NCBI RefSeq assembly: GCF_014698835.1
Contig: NZ_JACJTU010000006.1
Span: 62,001-126,000, forward strand
Source of the DNA: Nostoc paludosum FACHB-159
GTDB taxonomy: Bacteria > Cyanobacteriota > Cyanobacteriia > Cyanobacteriales > Nostocaceae
Length of the DNA stretch: 64,000 nt
Direction of reading: 5' to 3'
Positions within the stretch are counted from its first letter, which is position 1, and the number at the start of each line of letters is the position of its first letter. The notes beneath the pieces were generated by a model. It was not told where the DNA came from. It made no database searches and was given only the letters and a program-made list of their open reading frames with translations. Below, in pieces: positions 47,747 to 57,635 of the stretch. The position numbers and the translations under genes are program-made.

Positions 47747-48208
47747 ATGACAATAGTTAAAACATACCTTCCCCCTCAAGCATCCCTTGAGCGTGAGTGG
47801 TACGTAGTAGATGCTACCGATAAACGCCTTGGACGGCTCGCCAGTGAAATCGCTCAAGTCCTCAGAGGCAAAAACAAACCCGAATTTACACCCCACCTAG
47901 ATACAGGTGACTTCGTAATCGTTGTTAATGCCGAGAAAGTAGCAGTCACAGGTAAAAAGCGCACTCAAAAAGTGTACCGTCGCCATTCTGGTCGTCCCGG
48001 CGGCATGAAAACGGAAACCTTTGTGAAACTACAACAGCGCCTGCCAGAGCGGATTATAGAACACGCTGTCAAAGGTATGCTACCCAAAAATAGCCTGGGT
48101 AAGCAGTTATTCACCAAGCTGAAAGTTTACGCCGGGCCTACGCATCCTCATGAAGCTCAAAAGCCCAAAGAACTAAAAATTAATACAATTCCTGGAGAAC
48201 AAAGTTAA
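47747..48208 (+). CDS. rplM: 50S ribosomal protein L13
   Basis: 153 residues from ATG 47747 ([20 protein letters not shown]); the frame is open 69 codons further upstream only because it passes through the end of truA and repeats. [20 protein letters not shown] and [10 protein letters not shown] are diagnostic. It overlaps rpsI by one base. Confidence 0.97.
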   Translation: MTIVKTYLPPQASLEREWYVVDATDKRLGRLASEIAQVLRGKNKPEFTPHLDTGDFVIVVNAEKVAVTGKKRTQKVYRRHSGRPGGMKTETFVKLQQRLPERIIEHAVKGMLPKNSLGKQLFTKLKVYAGPTHPHEAQKPKELKINTIPGEQS

Positions 48209-48624
48209 TGGTAGCAGTAGATACCAATAGCGGCCGTGCTGTTTACTGGGGTACTGGTCGTCGGAAGTCAGCAGTAGCAAGAGTACGCCTCGTTCCAGGT
48301 ACTGGAAAACTGACTGTCAATGGTAAAGATGGAGACTTGTATTTCCAATTTAATGCCAATTACTTGGGAGTCATCAAAGCACCGTTGGAAACTTTGGGGC
48401 TAGAAAACGAATACGACATTTTGGTAAAAGCAGAAGGTGGCGGCTTGACTGGACAGGCTGATTCTGTTCGCTTGGGAGTTGCTCGTGCTTTGTGCCAACT
48501 AGACCCAGATAACCGCCCACCTTTGAAAACCGAAGGTTATCTCACTCGCGATCCCAGGGCAAAGGAACGGAAAAAATATGGTTTACACAAAGCCCGGAAA
48601 GCTCCTCAGTACTCTAAGCGTTAG
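48208..48624 (+). CDS. rpsI: 30S ribosomal protein S9
   Basis: 138 residues; [18 protein letters not shown] and the universal end [17 protein letters not shown], whose last Arg contacts the P-site tRNA. ATG overlaps the rplM stop (TAATG). Confidence 0.97.
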   Translation: MVAVDTNSGRAVYWGTGRRKSAVARVRLVPGTGKLTVNGKDGDLYFQFNANYLGVIKAPLETLGLENEYDILVKAEGGGLTGQADSVRLGVARALCQLDPDNRPPLKTEGYLTRDPRAKERKKYGLHKARKAPQYSKR

Positions 48625-48755
48625 GATATTAGGCATGGGGTATGGGGCATGGGGCATTGGTTATTATCCCTCACTCCCTCATGTCCCCAGTCCCGACTCC
48701 TTAACCTGATTCCAACCGAAAAGTTATAATTCTTATAGATTCACCACAAAAAACA

Positions 48756-48995
48756 ATGGCTAAATCTGATATTCACCCCAAGTGGTATCCAGACGCGAAA
48801 GTCTACTGTAACGGTCAAGTTGTGATGACCGTTGGCTCTACTAAGCCAGAATTACACGTAGATGTTTGGTCTGGAAATCACCCATTTTACACTGGTACTC
48901 AGAAGATTATTGACACTGAGGGTCGAGTTGAGCGGTTCCTCCGCAAATACGGTATGTCCAGCGAACAAAGCACCGGCACCAAAAAGAAAAAGTAG
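48756..48995 (+). CDS. rpmE: 50S ribosomal protein L31, zinc-free form
   Basis: 79 residues; DIHPKWYPDAKVYCNGQ at the start and HPFYTGTQKIIDTEGRVERF later. Only one Cys remains where zinc-binding L31 has two CxxC-like pairs, so this is the C-minus form. Confidence 0.95.
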   Translation: MAKSDIHPKWYPDAKVYCNGQVVMTVGSTKPELHVDVWSGNHPFYTGTQKIIDTEGRVERFLRKYGMSSEQSTGTKKKK

Positions 48996-49018
48996 CGGGT
49001 TGGCTCTGCTGTTAACGA

Positions 49019-49041
49019 CGACCCTGCATTTTTCGGGGTCG
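49019..49041 (+). terminator. Hairpin after rpmE
   Basis: CGACCCTG pairs with CGGGGTCG (one T-G pair) around a 7-nt T-rich loop, 24 bases past rpmE. There is no long T tract, so it may be a weak terminator at the end of the ribosomal cluster or a processing site. Confidence 0.5.
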
Positions 49042-49100
49042 ATTGTCATTTATATGCTCGAGCCAATTTGTTATTTTTTTAAGGAGCGATCGCACTCGTC

Positions 49101-50198
49101 ATGGCTGAAACATACTTACTGGAAAAACTCAAATCCGTTGAACAAACCTTTAATGAATTAACTCGTCGTCTTGGCGACCCCGATACCGCTAGCAACCCTG
49201 ATGAGTATCAACAAATTGCTAAGTCTCGTTCTTCTTTGGAAGAGGTAGTTAATACCTATGAAACTTGGAAAACAGCCCAAGAAGACTTGATCGGAGCGCG
49301 TCAGGTTTACAAAGAATCTGCAAGCGATCCAGAGTTGCAAGAAATGGCAGCACTGGAAGTAGATGAACTTGAGGAAAAAATAAAATATTTAGAGAGTCGC
49401 TTGAAAGTCTTACTGCTACCACGCGACCCCAATGATGAAAAGAATATCATGTTGGAAATTCGCGCTGGTACAGGTGGCGATGAAGCCAGTATTTGGGCTG
49501 GCGATTTGATGCGGATGTACACTCGCTACGCCCAAACTCAAGGTTGGAAAGTTTCTCTGGTGAGTGAATCTCTCGGAGAAATGGGCGGTTGGAAAGAAGT
49601 CATTCTGGAAATTAAAGGTGACGACGTTTACAGTCAGCTAAAGTTTGAAGCTGGAGTGCATCGCGTACAGCGGGTGCCGCTTACAGAAGCAGGTGGACGG
49701 GTTCACACTTCCACTGCGACGGTGGCGATTATGCCAGAGGTGGATGATGTGGAAATCCACATTGATCCGAAGGATATTGAAATGACGACGGCTCGTTCTG
49801 GCGGTGCTGGTGGACAAAACGTCAACAAGGTGGAAACAGCCGTTGACTTGATGCACAAACCAACGGGTATTCGGATTTTCTGTACCGAAGAACGCAGCCA
49901 GTTGCAAAACAAAGAACGGGCGATGCAAATTCTCCGGGCGAAGTTGTATGAAATGAAGTTACGCGAACAACAAGAAGCTGTAACTTCCATGCGGCGATCG
50001 CAAGTTGGAACAGGATCGCGATCGGAAAAAATTCGCACTTACAATTATAAAGACAACCGCGTTACCGACCACCGTTTAGGTCAAAACTATTCTCTTAATC
50101 CCGTCTTGGAAGGCGATTTGGAGACTATTATCCAATCTTGCATCTCCCAAGACCAACAGGAACGTCTAGCTGAATTAGCAACTGCTAGCGCTAATTAA
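49101..50198 (+). CDS. prfA: Peptide chain release factor RF-1
   Basis: 365 residues. The GGQ motif (237-239, [13 protein letters not shown]) triggers peptide release; the stop-codon recognition tripeptide is PLT (193-195) where E. coli RF-1 has [22 protein letters not shown] is diagnostic. RF-1 reads UAA and UAG. ATG 49101 with AAGGAG upstream. Confidence 0.97.
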   Translation: MAETYLLEKLKSVEQTFNELTRRLGDPDTASNPDEYQQIAKSRSSLEEVVNTYETWKTAQEDLIGARQVYKESASDPELQEMAALEVDELEEKIKYLESRLKVLLLPRDPNDEKNIMLEIRAGTGGDEASIWAGDLMRMYTRYAQTQGWKVSLVSESLGEMGGWKEVILEIKGDDVYSQLKFEAGVHRVQRVPLTEAGGRVHTSTATVAIMPEVDDVEIHIDPKDIEMTTARSGGAGGQNVNKVETAVDLMHKPTGIRIFCTEERSQLQNKERAMQILRAKLYEMKLREQQEAVTSMRRSQVGTGSRSEKIRTYNYKDNRVTDHRLGQNYSLNPVLEGDLETIIQSCISQDQQERLAELATASAN

Positions 50199-50204
50199 TT
50201 TTTA

Positions 50205-50654
50205 TTAGTAAAAATTTTGAGAAACCGCTTGTTGTAATGTTTCTTTTAACACATACAAGCGGTTTTCTAATGCAGCGCGGAGTACATCTTCAATTTCACT
50301 GGGATAGCTATAATAAGCAAGTTCGTATTTCATAACGTAATTTACCTTTGCCCATTCCTTCAGTGTTTGGCAAGTATAAATTAAAGATTCTACTTCTTGT
50401 TGCCAACGCCCAAAAATTCGGTAGCTGAAAAAACTACTACAGATGTTACCTGCCGTATCCCAGTAAGAGATACACACCTGATGCTTTAAACAGTGGATTT
50501 TCTTGATTTGCTTAATCTGATAGCCTTTGGTTTTGAGAGCTTGTTTTGCTTCACGGTTTGAAATTTGCCACTGCTCTGGTTTAATTTTATTAGAGGCGAT
50601 GAAATTTCGACCTTTACGGCGATATTTTTTTATTTGGCGTGGCTTGGAAAACAT
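50205..50654 (-). CDS. Hypothetical cyanobacterial protein
   Basis: 149 residues from ATG 50654 (MFSKPRQIKKYRRKGRNFIA); the frame stays open to 50729, but that part is Cys-rich and unlikely. It has a basic start, then KPEQWQISNREAKQALKTKG, a four-Cys-free core with IHCLKHQVCISYWD and a helical end. No family recognised. It is convergent with prfA, with six bases between their stops. Confidence 0.65.
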   Translation of the reverse strand: MFSKPRQIKKYRRKGRNFIASNKIKPEQWQISNREAKQALKTKGYQIKQIKKIHCLKHQVCISYWDTAGNICSSFFSYRIFGRWQQEVESLIYTCQTLKEWAKVNYVMKYELAYYSYPSEIEDVLRAALENRLYVLKETLQQAVSQNFY

Positions 50655-50845
50655 GATGCACCTTTTGTGTGATTGGCAACAATGCCAAATAACGTAGCAG
50701 CGTCTATAGTCTATAATTAAAATGAACATTGCTTAATTACAATGTTTATTTAAAGTATCATTAACAACTAAACTTGTCAATATAAAATCAAAATTTTAAA
50801 CTTTCTCACTAAACTAATAAATGCAGTTGACTAGCTACACAAGCA

Positions 50846-51208
50846 GTGAACATCGAAAGCAGAGAAAAACTGATTGAAATCATCAAACTAGCTCGCGGTT
50901 CCATGAGCCAGCGAGCTTTTGGCAAGCTTTTGGGAGTTTCTGCTACTGCTGTTCAGTTGTGGGAAAAGGGTGTGAATGTGCCAGATACTGAATATTTGGC
51001 AAAAATCGCAGCGAGAGCGGGTTACACACTTCAAGAGTTACTTAGTTGCTTGGATGGCAAGCCAATACAAGAAACCTCAGATTTAAGTTTGATTCTCAGA
51101 CAAATACAGCACATGCCTCTTAGCCAAGTGGCTCAAATCGTTCAGGCTGCTGCGGATAGGTTTGCTGCTGTAGCTGAAGCGTCAGGCGACGAAGCAAAAG
51201 CCAGTTGA
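50846..51208 (+). CDS. XRE-family helix-turn-helix regulator
   Basis: 120 residues. The N-terminal HTH is clear (SMSQRAFGKLLGVSATAVQL, then WEKGVNVPDTEYLAKIAARA). The tail (about 75-120) is a short helical region, perhaps for dimerisation. The start is GTG 50846. Its target is unknown; it opens a small accessory patch. Confidence 0.85.
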   Translation: MNIESREKLIEIIKLARGSMSQRAFGKLLGVSATAVQLWEKGVNVPDTEYLAKIAARAGYTLQELLSCLDGKPIQETSDLSLILRQIQHMPLSQVAQIVQAAADRFAAVAEASGDEAKAS

Positions 51209-51300
51209 ATATTAAAATAATTCGTAATTCGTAATTCGTAATTCGTAATTCGTAATTAAGTGTTTTAAGGACGATTTAAGGCAAAATCCGATCGAACTAG
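51209..51300. repeat. AATTCGT tandem repeat
   Basis: Five copies of the octamer AATTCGTA (or its close variant) at about 51219-51258, downstream of the XRE gene. Confidence 0.7.
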
Positions 51301-51332
51301 CTTGTGGTTTCTTGCTGTCAAGATTCATTTAT

Positions 51333-51797
51333 ATGGATATGGACAAACCTTGTTTGTATGACGAAGACTTTTATGGGTGGACACAGCAGCAGGCTAAAGC
51401 GTTAGAGCAGAGGCTAGTTATGGAACTAGACTGGCCACACCTGCAAGAGGAAATTCAAGCTTTGGGGAGACAGGAGTATCGGGAACTCGTGAGTCGTCTG
51501 AGTGTATTACTCGGTCATCTCTTGAAGTGGGAATATCAACCAGAACAAAGGTCTCGCAGTTGGTTTTTAACAATTCGAGAACAGCGTCGTGCTATCCATA
51601 GGCATTTGCGACAGAACCTTAGCTTAAAGTATCGAATAGAAGAAGCCTTGTTAGATGGCTTTGAAGCAGGAGTCGATTTGGCGCTACGAGAAACTAACCT
51701 ACCATTACGAACTTTTCCAGAGTATTGCCCCTATTTATTTGATGATGCGATCGCAGAGAATTTTCTGTGCGATACTCGTCAAGACTGGGAAGGATAA
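51333..51797 (+). CDS. DUF29 family protein
   Basis: 154 residues from ATG 51333; a TTG at 51312 would add seven. The family pattern is YDEDFYGWTQQQAKALEQR, then LLGHLLKWEYQPEQRSRSW, and the end FPEYCPYLFDDAI. DUF29 is a large cyanobacterial family of unknown function, with some suggestion of a toxin or nuclease-related role that I cannot support here. A second member lies at 58551. Confidence 0.85.
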   Translation: MDMDKPCLYDEDFYGWTQQQAKALEQRLVMELDWPHLQEEIQALGRQEYRELVSRLSVLLGHLLKWEYQPEQRSRSWFLTIREQRRAIHRHLRQNLSLKYRIEEALLDGFEAGVDLALRETNLPLRTFPEYCPYLFDDAIAENFLCDTRQDWEG

Positions 51798-51887
51798 TTA
51801 CTACCATTTTTTCTAATTAATTTATAACATGCAAATTGCCAAAATACTTAAGGCGATCGCATTGGAAAAGATATAATCCAGAACTAG

Positions 51888-51916
51888 ATCCCTGACTTAT
51901 CGAAGAAGTCGGGGAT
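51888..51916 (+). terminator. Terminator-like hairpin after DUF29 gene
   Basis: ATCCCTGACT pairs with AGTCGGGGAT (one T-G pair) around a 9-nt loop, followed by TTGTATTT, 90 bp past the stop codon. Confidence 0.65.
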
Positions 51917-52001
51917 TTGTATTTAAGCCTAAATATAACTACTGGCGACTCCGTATAAATAGTTTTAAAATGGGGAGCATCAAATTTCGGCAGGTGCAGC
52001 T

Positions 52002-52499
52002 ATGTCGTTACGCAATGAACCTTTAGATTGGCAAGTCGAAAGTAATAATTTTTACGTACCTATTTATCACAAAGGTGATTTAGTTGGTTTTTTCAAACAA
52101 GAGTATGCTAGTGAAGTTATTAAATTCCTAAACGAAGAAGAAGTTTTAAAGAAAGCCCTAAAAATGGCTTGTACTGATTTAATTAAAAAAATAGGCGGTG
52201 ATACAAGTAAAGTCAATTATTTAATGGAAAAATATGTAAAAACTAGCGAACGTCCCAAATATGGAACTAGAGCGATCGCTCTTTTACTTTACGAACGTCA
52301 AAAGGAACTTGACCTCAGTAATCAAGAATTTGCTAAATTCTGCGATACTTTTAAACTATCCCCTACTGAACTCAATAATATTTATGCTGGAGAAGCATTT
52401 GATGATAGTTTATTAGCACCGCTTTCACGGATATTAGGAATAGCAAAAGAACGCTTACTAGAAGTACGAGATGGTTCAGAGAAAGAAAGTAACGTATGA
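52002..52499 (+). CDS. Hypothetical protein with HTH-like C-terminus
   Basis: 165 residues. The N-terminal part (NFYVPIYHKGDLVGFFKQEY) looks like a small beta fold; the C-terminal half (LDLSNQEFAKFCDTFKLSPT, then APLSRILGIAKERLLEVRDG) has the look of an XRE-like helical domain. No family recognised. It lies 35 bases before the broken DUF2887 gene in the same direction. Confidence 0.65.
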   Translation: MSLRNEPLDWQVESNNFYVPIYHKGDLVGFFKQEYASEVIKFLNEEEVLKKALKMACTDLIKKIGGDTSKVNYLMEKYVKTSERPKYGTRAIALLLYERQKELDLSNQEFAKFCDTFKLSPTELNNIYAGEAFDDSLLAPLSRILGIAKERLLEVRDGSEKESNV

Positions 52500-52534
52500 G
52501 CAGTAAATCGTAAGTTCATAAATTGTAAAAAATC

Positions 52535-53332
52535 ATGAAGACAGACAGTATTTTTTACCGTCTATTTCAAGAATTTCCTAGTATCTTTTTTGAACTGATT
52601 GGTAATCTACCTGAAGAAGCTAGCCTTTACCAATTTTCATCAATTGAAATTAAACAAACAGCCTTCAGAATCGATAGTGTATTTTTCCCCAGAGAAGAAA
52701 ATGACTACCAGATTTATTTTGTTGAAGTACAGTTTCAGCCTGATGCAGAAATTTATTCACGACTATTTGCCGAAATATCTTTATAGCTCCGTCAAAACAA
52801 ACCACAAAATAATTGGAGTGCTGTGATTTTGTACCCCAATAGAAGTATAGATATAGGAGATATTAAACATTATCGTGACTTTTTCGTCAGTCAGCGAGTT
52901 AGACGAATTTATTTAGATGAATTAGGTGAAACTGCATCGCTTCCTATTGGCATTGCAACTGTTAAATTAGTAATTGCAGCCGAAGATATAGCAATCCGAG
53001 AAGCAAGGGAGTTAATAGACACAACCAAGTCCGGAATCAACTCACCACTAAAACAGCAGCAATTATTACAATTTATAAAAACTATTGTGGCTTACAAGTT
53101 TCCGACAATGAGTAGGGAGGATATGGAAAAAATGTTTGGGTTAAGCGAGTTAAAACAAACCAGATTTTATCAGGAAGCCTTTCAAGAAGGTATTGAACAA
53201 GGTATTCAACAAGGTAAACTGCAAACAGTACGACCCATGTTGGCAGCAGGTCTGACTGTAGAGTACATAGCACAAGTGTTAGATTTAAGTGTTGAAGAAG
53301 TCAGACAATTAACACAAAGTCAGTCTGAATGA
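52535..53332 (+). pseudogene. DUF2887/Rpn-like PD-(D/E)XK nuclease gene broken by a stop codon
   Basis: Two open parts in the same frame (52535-52783 and 52787-53332) are separated only by TAG at 52784-52786. Part one has FYRLFQEFPSIFFELIG and the nuclease-like core (RIDSVFFPREENDYQIYFVE, then QFQPD); part two continues with LRQNKPQNNWSAVILYP and ends in EGIEQGIQQGKL and an HTH-like tail. The family usually has a Leu-Tyr-Leu at the break, so TAT or TAC to TAG is the likely change. The second part could restart at GTG 52823. Confidence 0.8.
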
Positions 53333-53484
53333 GGGTGTGGTAATTTTAAGGCCTCACTCTAGGCAAATTTGATTTCGAGTTGCAGAACTTTCCAGCGAGG
53401 AATTTATAGTTAATTTTTGTTAATATTGGAAGCGGTGTTACCACTTCGTCCTCAATCACCCATTCCCTACCTGAGAGAAACTTA

Positions 53485-55179
53485 ATGCTGCGACTTGAAC
53501 ATATTAGTAAAATTTATCCTACAGGCGAAGTTCTCAAAGATATCAACTGGGAAGTTAAACCAGGCGATCGCATTGGCTTAGTCGGTGTCAACGGTGCTGG
53601 AAAATCTACCCAACTCAAAATTATCACTGGGGAAATGGAACCTAGCTCAGGGGAAATCATTCGTCCTGCCAGCTTACACATAGCTTACCTCAACCAAGAG
53701 TTTGAAGTAGATCCCACCCGCACCGTTAGAGAAGAATTTTGGACAGTTTTCAAAGAAGCAAACCAAGTACAGTTATCTCTAACCCAAGTACAACGTGACA
53801 TGGAAGCAGCTGAGCCAGATGATCTAGATCGGTTAATCAACAAATTGGATCGTTTGCAGCGGCAATTTGAAGCTTTAGATGGTTATGGATTAGACGCACG
53901 CATTGGGAAAATCTTACCAGAAATGGGATTTGGAGTAGAAGATGGCGATCGCCTTGTCAGCGCTTTTAGTGGCGGCTGGCAAATGCGGATGAGTTTGGGT
54001 AAAATCCTGCTGCAAAAACCCGACTTATTATTGCTGGACGAACCAACTAACCATCTCGATTTAGAAACCATTGAGTGGCTGGAAAATTACCTCAAGGGGC
54101 TAATTACCCCGATGGTTATAGTCTCCCATGACCGCGAATTTCTTGACCGTCTGTGCACCCAAATAGTGGAAACCGAACGCGGTGTTTCTAGTACTTACCT
54201 CGGCAATTATTCTGCATATTTACAACAGAAAGCCGAAAATCAATCAGCACAACTGAGTGCTTACGAACGCCAGCAAAAAGAGTTAGAAAAACAACAAGTT
54301 TTTGTTGATAGATTTCGCGCCAGTGCTACCCGCAGTACCCAGGCAAAAAGCCGGGAAAAGCAACTGGAAAAAATTGAGCGTATCGAAGCACCTGTAGCTG
54401 GAGTAAGAACTCTACACTTCCGTTTTCCTCCTGCACCACGCAGTGGACGCGAAGTGGTAAACATTAAAGATTTTACTCATATCTATGATGATAAAATTTT
54501 GTTTTTGGGGGCAAATCTTTTAATTGAAAGAGGCGATCGTATTGCTTTTCTCGGCCCCAACGGTGCTGGCAAATCTACACTTCTGCGCCTAATTATGGGT
54601 ATGGAACCACCAACAGAAGGGACTGTAGAATTAGGCGAGCATAATGTTATTCCTGGTTATTTTGAACAAAATCAAGCTGAAGCTTTAGACTTGAAGAAAA
54701 CTGTCATGGAAACAATCCATGATGAAGTTCCCGATTGGAAAAATGAAGAAGTCCGTACACTCTTAGGACGGTTTTTATTTACTGGCGACACAGTATTCAA
54801 GGCAGTTGGGGCATTAAGTGGGGGAGAAAAAGCTCGCTTGGCATTGGCAAAAATGCTTTTACGTCCCGCAAACTTATTAATCTTGGATGAGCCGACAAAT
54901 CACCTAGACATTCCAGCTAAAGAAATGCTGGAAGAAGCCCTCCAAAATTATGATGGTACGGCGATTGTTGTATCACACGATCGCTACTTTATCTCTCAGG
55001 TAGCCAACAAAATTGTCGAAATTCGCGATGGTGAATTCCGCGTTTATTTAGGAGATTATCATTACTATCTCCAGAAAATTGCCGAAGAAAAAGAACAAGC
55101 GAAGTTAGCTGCAATAGAAGCTGAGAAAGCTGCTAAAAAGGCTGCCAAAGCTGCCAAAGCTGCCACTAAACGAAAATGA
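53485..55179 (+). CDS. ABC-F family ATPase
   Basis: 564 residues with two ATP-binding cassettes and no membrane part. Cassette 1: Walker A GVNGAGKST (about 35-43), FSGGWQMRMSLGK, LLLLDEPTNHLDLET. Linker rich in Glu/Gln/Arg (about 245-300). Cassette 2: GPNGAGKSTLL, LSGGEKARLALAK, LLILDEPTNHLDI. The tail is Ala/Lys-rich (KAAKKAAKAAKAATKRK). ABC-F proteins act on the ribosome in translation or antibiotic protection; this one resembles the Uup/EttA type. Confidence 0.92.
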   Translation: MLRLEHISKIYPTGEVLKDINWEVKPGDRIGLVGVNGAGKSTQLKIITGEMEPSSGEIIRPASLHIAYLNQEFEVDPTRTVREEFWTVFKEANQVQLSLTQVQRDMEAAEPDDLDRLINKLDRLQRQFEALDGYGLDARIGKILPEMGFGVEDGDRLVSAFSGGWQMRMSLGKILLQKPDLLLLDEPTNHLDLETIEWLENYLKGLITPMVIVSHDREFLDRLCTQIVETERGVSSTYLGNYSAYLQQKAENQSAQLSAYERQQKELEKQQVFVDRFRASATRSTQAKSREKQLEKIERIEAPVAGVRTLHFRFPPAPRSGREVVNIKDFTHIYDDKILFLGANLLIERGDRIAFLGPNGAGKSTLLRLIMGMEPPTEGTVELGEHNVIPGYFEQNQAEALDLKKTVMETIHDEVPDWKNEEVRTLLGRFLFTGDTVFKAVGALSGGEKARLALAKMLLRPANLLILDEPTNHLDIPAKEMLEEALQNYDGTAIVVSHDRYFISQVANKIVEIRDGEFRVYLGDYHYYLQKIAEEKEQAKLAAIEAEKAAKKAAKAAKAATKRK

Positions 55180-55655
55180 AAAACTGGAAAATTGCTTAAT
55201 AGTAAAGTTCAACAGTTATCATTTGTCACTTATTTGTCTTGGTTAAGAGCCACTTTGTTCAACAGTTATCTGTTACTAATTACTAGTGTTACTGATAACT
55301 GTTGACTTGATTGATAACCATACAGCGAATAACTGTTAACTTGCTTCATTGTTACTAAAGCTAAGACGCCTTGATGTTGCATTTGTTTATCCAGATTGTC
55401 ATTCGTTATTAGTGACTTTCAAATGGCAAAGGACAACCTCACAAGTTAATGTGTAACAAAAATGGATGAAAGCTTACTCAATAATTACTCATTATTCAAG
55501 AGCAAAAACAACGTAGAAAGATTACTAATATTTAAAAAATATCTCAAAAAGCTTTAAGTCGTTCATAAAAGAAGTTAATAAGCAGAAATTCACTTGCGTC
55601 GGCGATTAGCAATGGTATCATTCGGGTATTACAAAAAGTAAAGGGCAATTTTACT
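55180..55655. other. 476-bp gap before gpmI
   Basis: No gene seen. TTCAACAGTTATC occurs twice (about 55208 and 55258), followed by its complement GATAACTGTTGA (about 55294) and a further GAATAACTGTTAA, so competing hairpins can form. The rest is AT-rich and should hold the gpmI promoter. Confidence 0.55.
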
Positions 55656-57254
55656 ATGACCAAAGCACCTGTTGCTCCTGTGGTGCTAGTCATTTTAGAC
55701 GGATGGGGGTACTGTGAGCAGACGCGAGGAAACGCTATTGCTGCTGCTAAAACTCCCATTGTGGACAGTTTATGGGCAGCTTACCCGCATACCCTCATCC
55801 ACACATCAGGAAAAGCCGTAGGGTTGCCAGATGGTCAAATGGGCAACTCAGAAGTTGGTCATTTGAACATTGGTGCTGGACGAGTGGTACCACAAGAACT
55901 GGTACGCATCTCCGATGCGGTCGAAGATGGTTCTATTACCTCAAACCCAGCACTTGTCAAAATTTGCCAGGAAGTTCGCTCTCGCAATGGCAAGCTGCAT
56001 CTAGTAGGGCTTTGTTCTGAGGGAGGGGTACATTCCCATATCACCCATCTGTTTGGACTACTTGACTTAGCTAAAGAGCAGCGAATTTCAGAAGTTTGTA
56101 TCCACGCGATTACCGATGGTCGTGACACCGCCCCAACCGAGGGCGTAAAAGCGATCGCCATGCTACAAGATTATATAGACCGCATAGGAATCGGGCGCAT
56201 AGTCACCCTCAGCGGTCGCTACTACGCGATGGATCGCGATCGCCGCTGGGATCGGGTAAAACGTGCCTACGATGTCATGACACAAGATACGGTGGCTGAT
56301 AACCGTAAAGCTGTAGAAATCTTGCAAGCCTCTTACGCCGAAGGGGTAAAAGATGAATTTGTCAACCCCGTTAGAATTGCTCCTGGTGCGATAGAAGCAG
56401 AGGATGGAGTGATATTTTTCAACTTCCGCCCCGACCGCGCCAGACAACTGACTCAAGCCTTTGTCAGCCCTGAATTTAACGGTTTTGAAAGACAGCAAAT
56501 TAAACCGCTTTCATTTGTCACGTTTACCCAATACGACCCAGACTTAACCGTGGCTGTGGCTTTTGAGCCGCAGAATCTCAACAATATTCTGGGACAAGTG
56601 ATAGCCAATCACAATCTCAAGCAATTCCGCACTGCTGAAACTGAAAAATACGCCCACGTCACGTATTTCTTTAATGGCGGTTTGGAGGAACCTTTTCCTG
56701 GTGAAGATCGGGAATTAGTCAGCAGCCCAATGGTAGCGACTTATGACCACGCCCCAGCGATGTCAGCAACAGCAGTTACAGACGTAGCGATCGCTGCCAT
56801 TCAAAAGGGTTTATATTCTTTAGTTGTGATTAATTATGCCAATCCAGACATGGTAGGGCATACTGGTCAAATCGAAGCCACCATTACAGCCATTGAAACA
56901 GTCGATCGCTGTTTGGGACGCTTATTAGAAAGCGTTAGCAAAGTCGGCGGCACAACAATTATTACTGCCGATCATGGCAACGCTGAGTATATGCTAGATG
57001 AAGAGGGTAACCCCTGGACAGCTCACACAACTAACCCAGTCCCCTTTATCCTCGTGGAAGGAGAAAAAGTCAAAATCCCTGGATATGGTACAAATGTCGA
57101 ACTGCGAAGCGATGGCAAGCTAGCCGACATCGCACCCACCATTCTAGAGATTTTACAGCTGCCTCAACCACCAGAAATGACAGGGCGATCGCTGCTCAAA
57201 ACGGCAGAATATGACCTGCAACGCACTCGCACCCCCGTACAAGTAGGCTTGTAA
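55656..57254 (+). CDS. gpmI: 2,3-bisphosphoglycerate-independent phosphoglycerate mutase
   Basis: 532 residues, a two-domain alkaline-phosphatase-fold enzyme that converts 3- and 2-phosphoglycerate, with two Mn ions. Seen: VLVILDGWGYCEQTRGNAI, the Ser nucleophile in QMGNSEVGHLNIGAGR, AITDGRDTAPTEG, YAMDRDRRWDR, and the late metal site TADHGNAEYM with WTAHTTNPVPF. secG follows 130 bp on. Confidence 0.97.
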   Translation: MTKAPVAPVVLVILDGWGYCEQTRGNAIAAAKTPIVDSLWAAYPHTLIHTSGKAVGLPDGQMGNSEVGHLNIGAGRVVPQELVRISDAVEDGSITSNPALVKICQEVRSRNGKLHLVGLCSEGGVHSHITHLFGLLDLAKEQRISEVCIHAITDGRDTAPTEGVKAIAMLQDYIDRIGIGRIVTLSGRYYAMDRDRRWDRVKRAYDVMTQDTVADNRKAVEILQASYAEGVKDEFVNPVRIAPGAIEAEDGVIFFNFRPDRARQLTQAFVSPEFNGFERQQIKPLSFVTFTQYDPDLTVAVAFEPQNLNNILGQVIANHNLKQFRTAETEKYAHVTYFFNGGLEEPFPGEDRELVSSPMVATYDHAPAMSATAVTDVAIAAIQKGLYSLVVINYANPDMVGHTGQIEATITAIETVDRCLGRLLESVSKVGGTTIITADHGNAEYMLDEEGNPWTAHTTNPVPFILVEGEKVKIPGYGTNVELRSDGKLADIAPTILEILQLPQPPEMTGRSLLKTAEYDLQRTRTPVQVGL

Positions 57255-57267
57255 AAAAGTTAAGAGT

Positions 57268-57356
57268 GAAGAGTTAAGAGTGAGGAGTTAATAATTAAGA
57301 CTGAGCAATTAAAACTTTCCTAACTCCTAACTCCTAACTCCTAACTCCTGTTTTTT
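57268..57356 (+). terminator. Repeat-built terminator candidate after gpmI
   Basis: AGGAGTTA (57283-57290) and neighbouring GAGTTAAGAG copies can pair with four tandem TAACTCC units (about 57320-57349), the last followed by GTTTTTT. The tandem copies allow several registers. Confidence 0.5.
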
Positions 57357-57384
57357 AAAACTTGTTATAAATGAGATTGCTACC

Positions 57385-57618
57385 ATGACAGTTACTAATA
57401 TCGTGCAAGGCATTTGGGCTTTTTCCGCTGTTGGTCTAATTATCTTAGTTTTGCTGCATAGCCCCAAAGGTGATGGTATTGGAGCCATTGGTGGGCAAGC
57501 TCAGCTATTTAGCAGCACCAAAAGTGCAGAAAACACTTTGAACCGAGTTACTTGGGCGTTAACAGTCATTTTTCTTGGTTTGACAGTAGTTTTAAGTGCT
57601 GGTTGGTTGCCTAAATAA
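57385..57618 (+). CDS. secG: Preprotein translocase subunit SecG
   Basis: 77 residues with two membrane helices (about 8-24 and 52-72) joined by the conserved loop LLHSPKGDGIGAIGGQAQLF. SecG assists SecYE; secY lies at 41059. The order gpmI-secG is common in cyanobacteria. Confidence 0.95.
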   Translation: MTVTNIVQGIWAFSAVGLIILVLLHSPKGDGIGAIGGQAQLFSSTKSAENTLNRVTWALTVIFLGLTVVLSAGWLPK

Positions 57619-57635
57619 AAATCGGTGAGGGGGAG

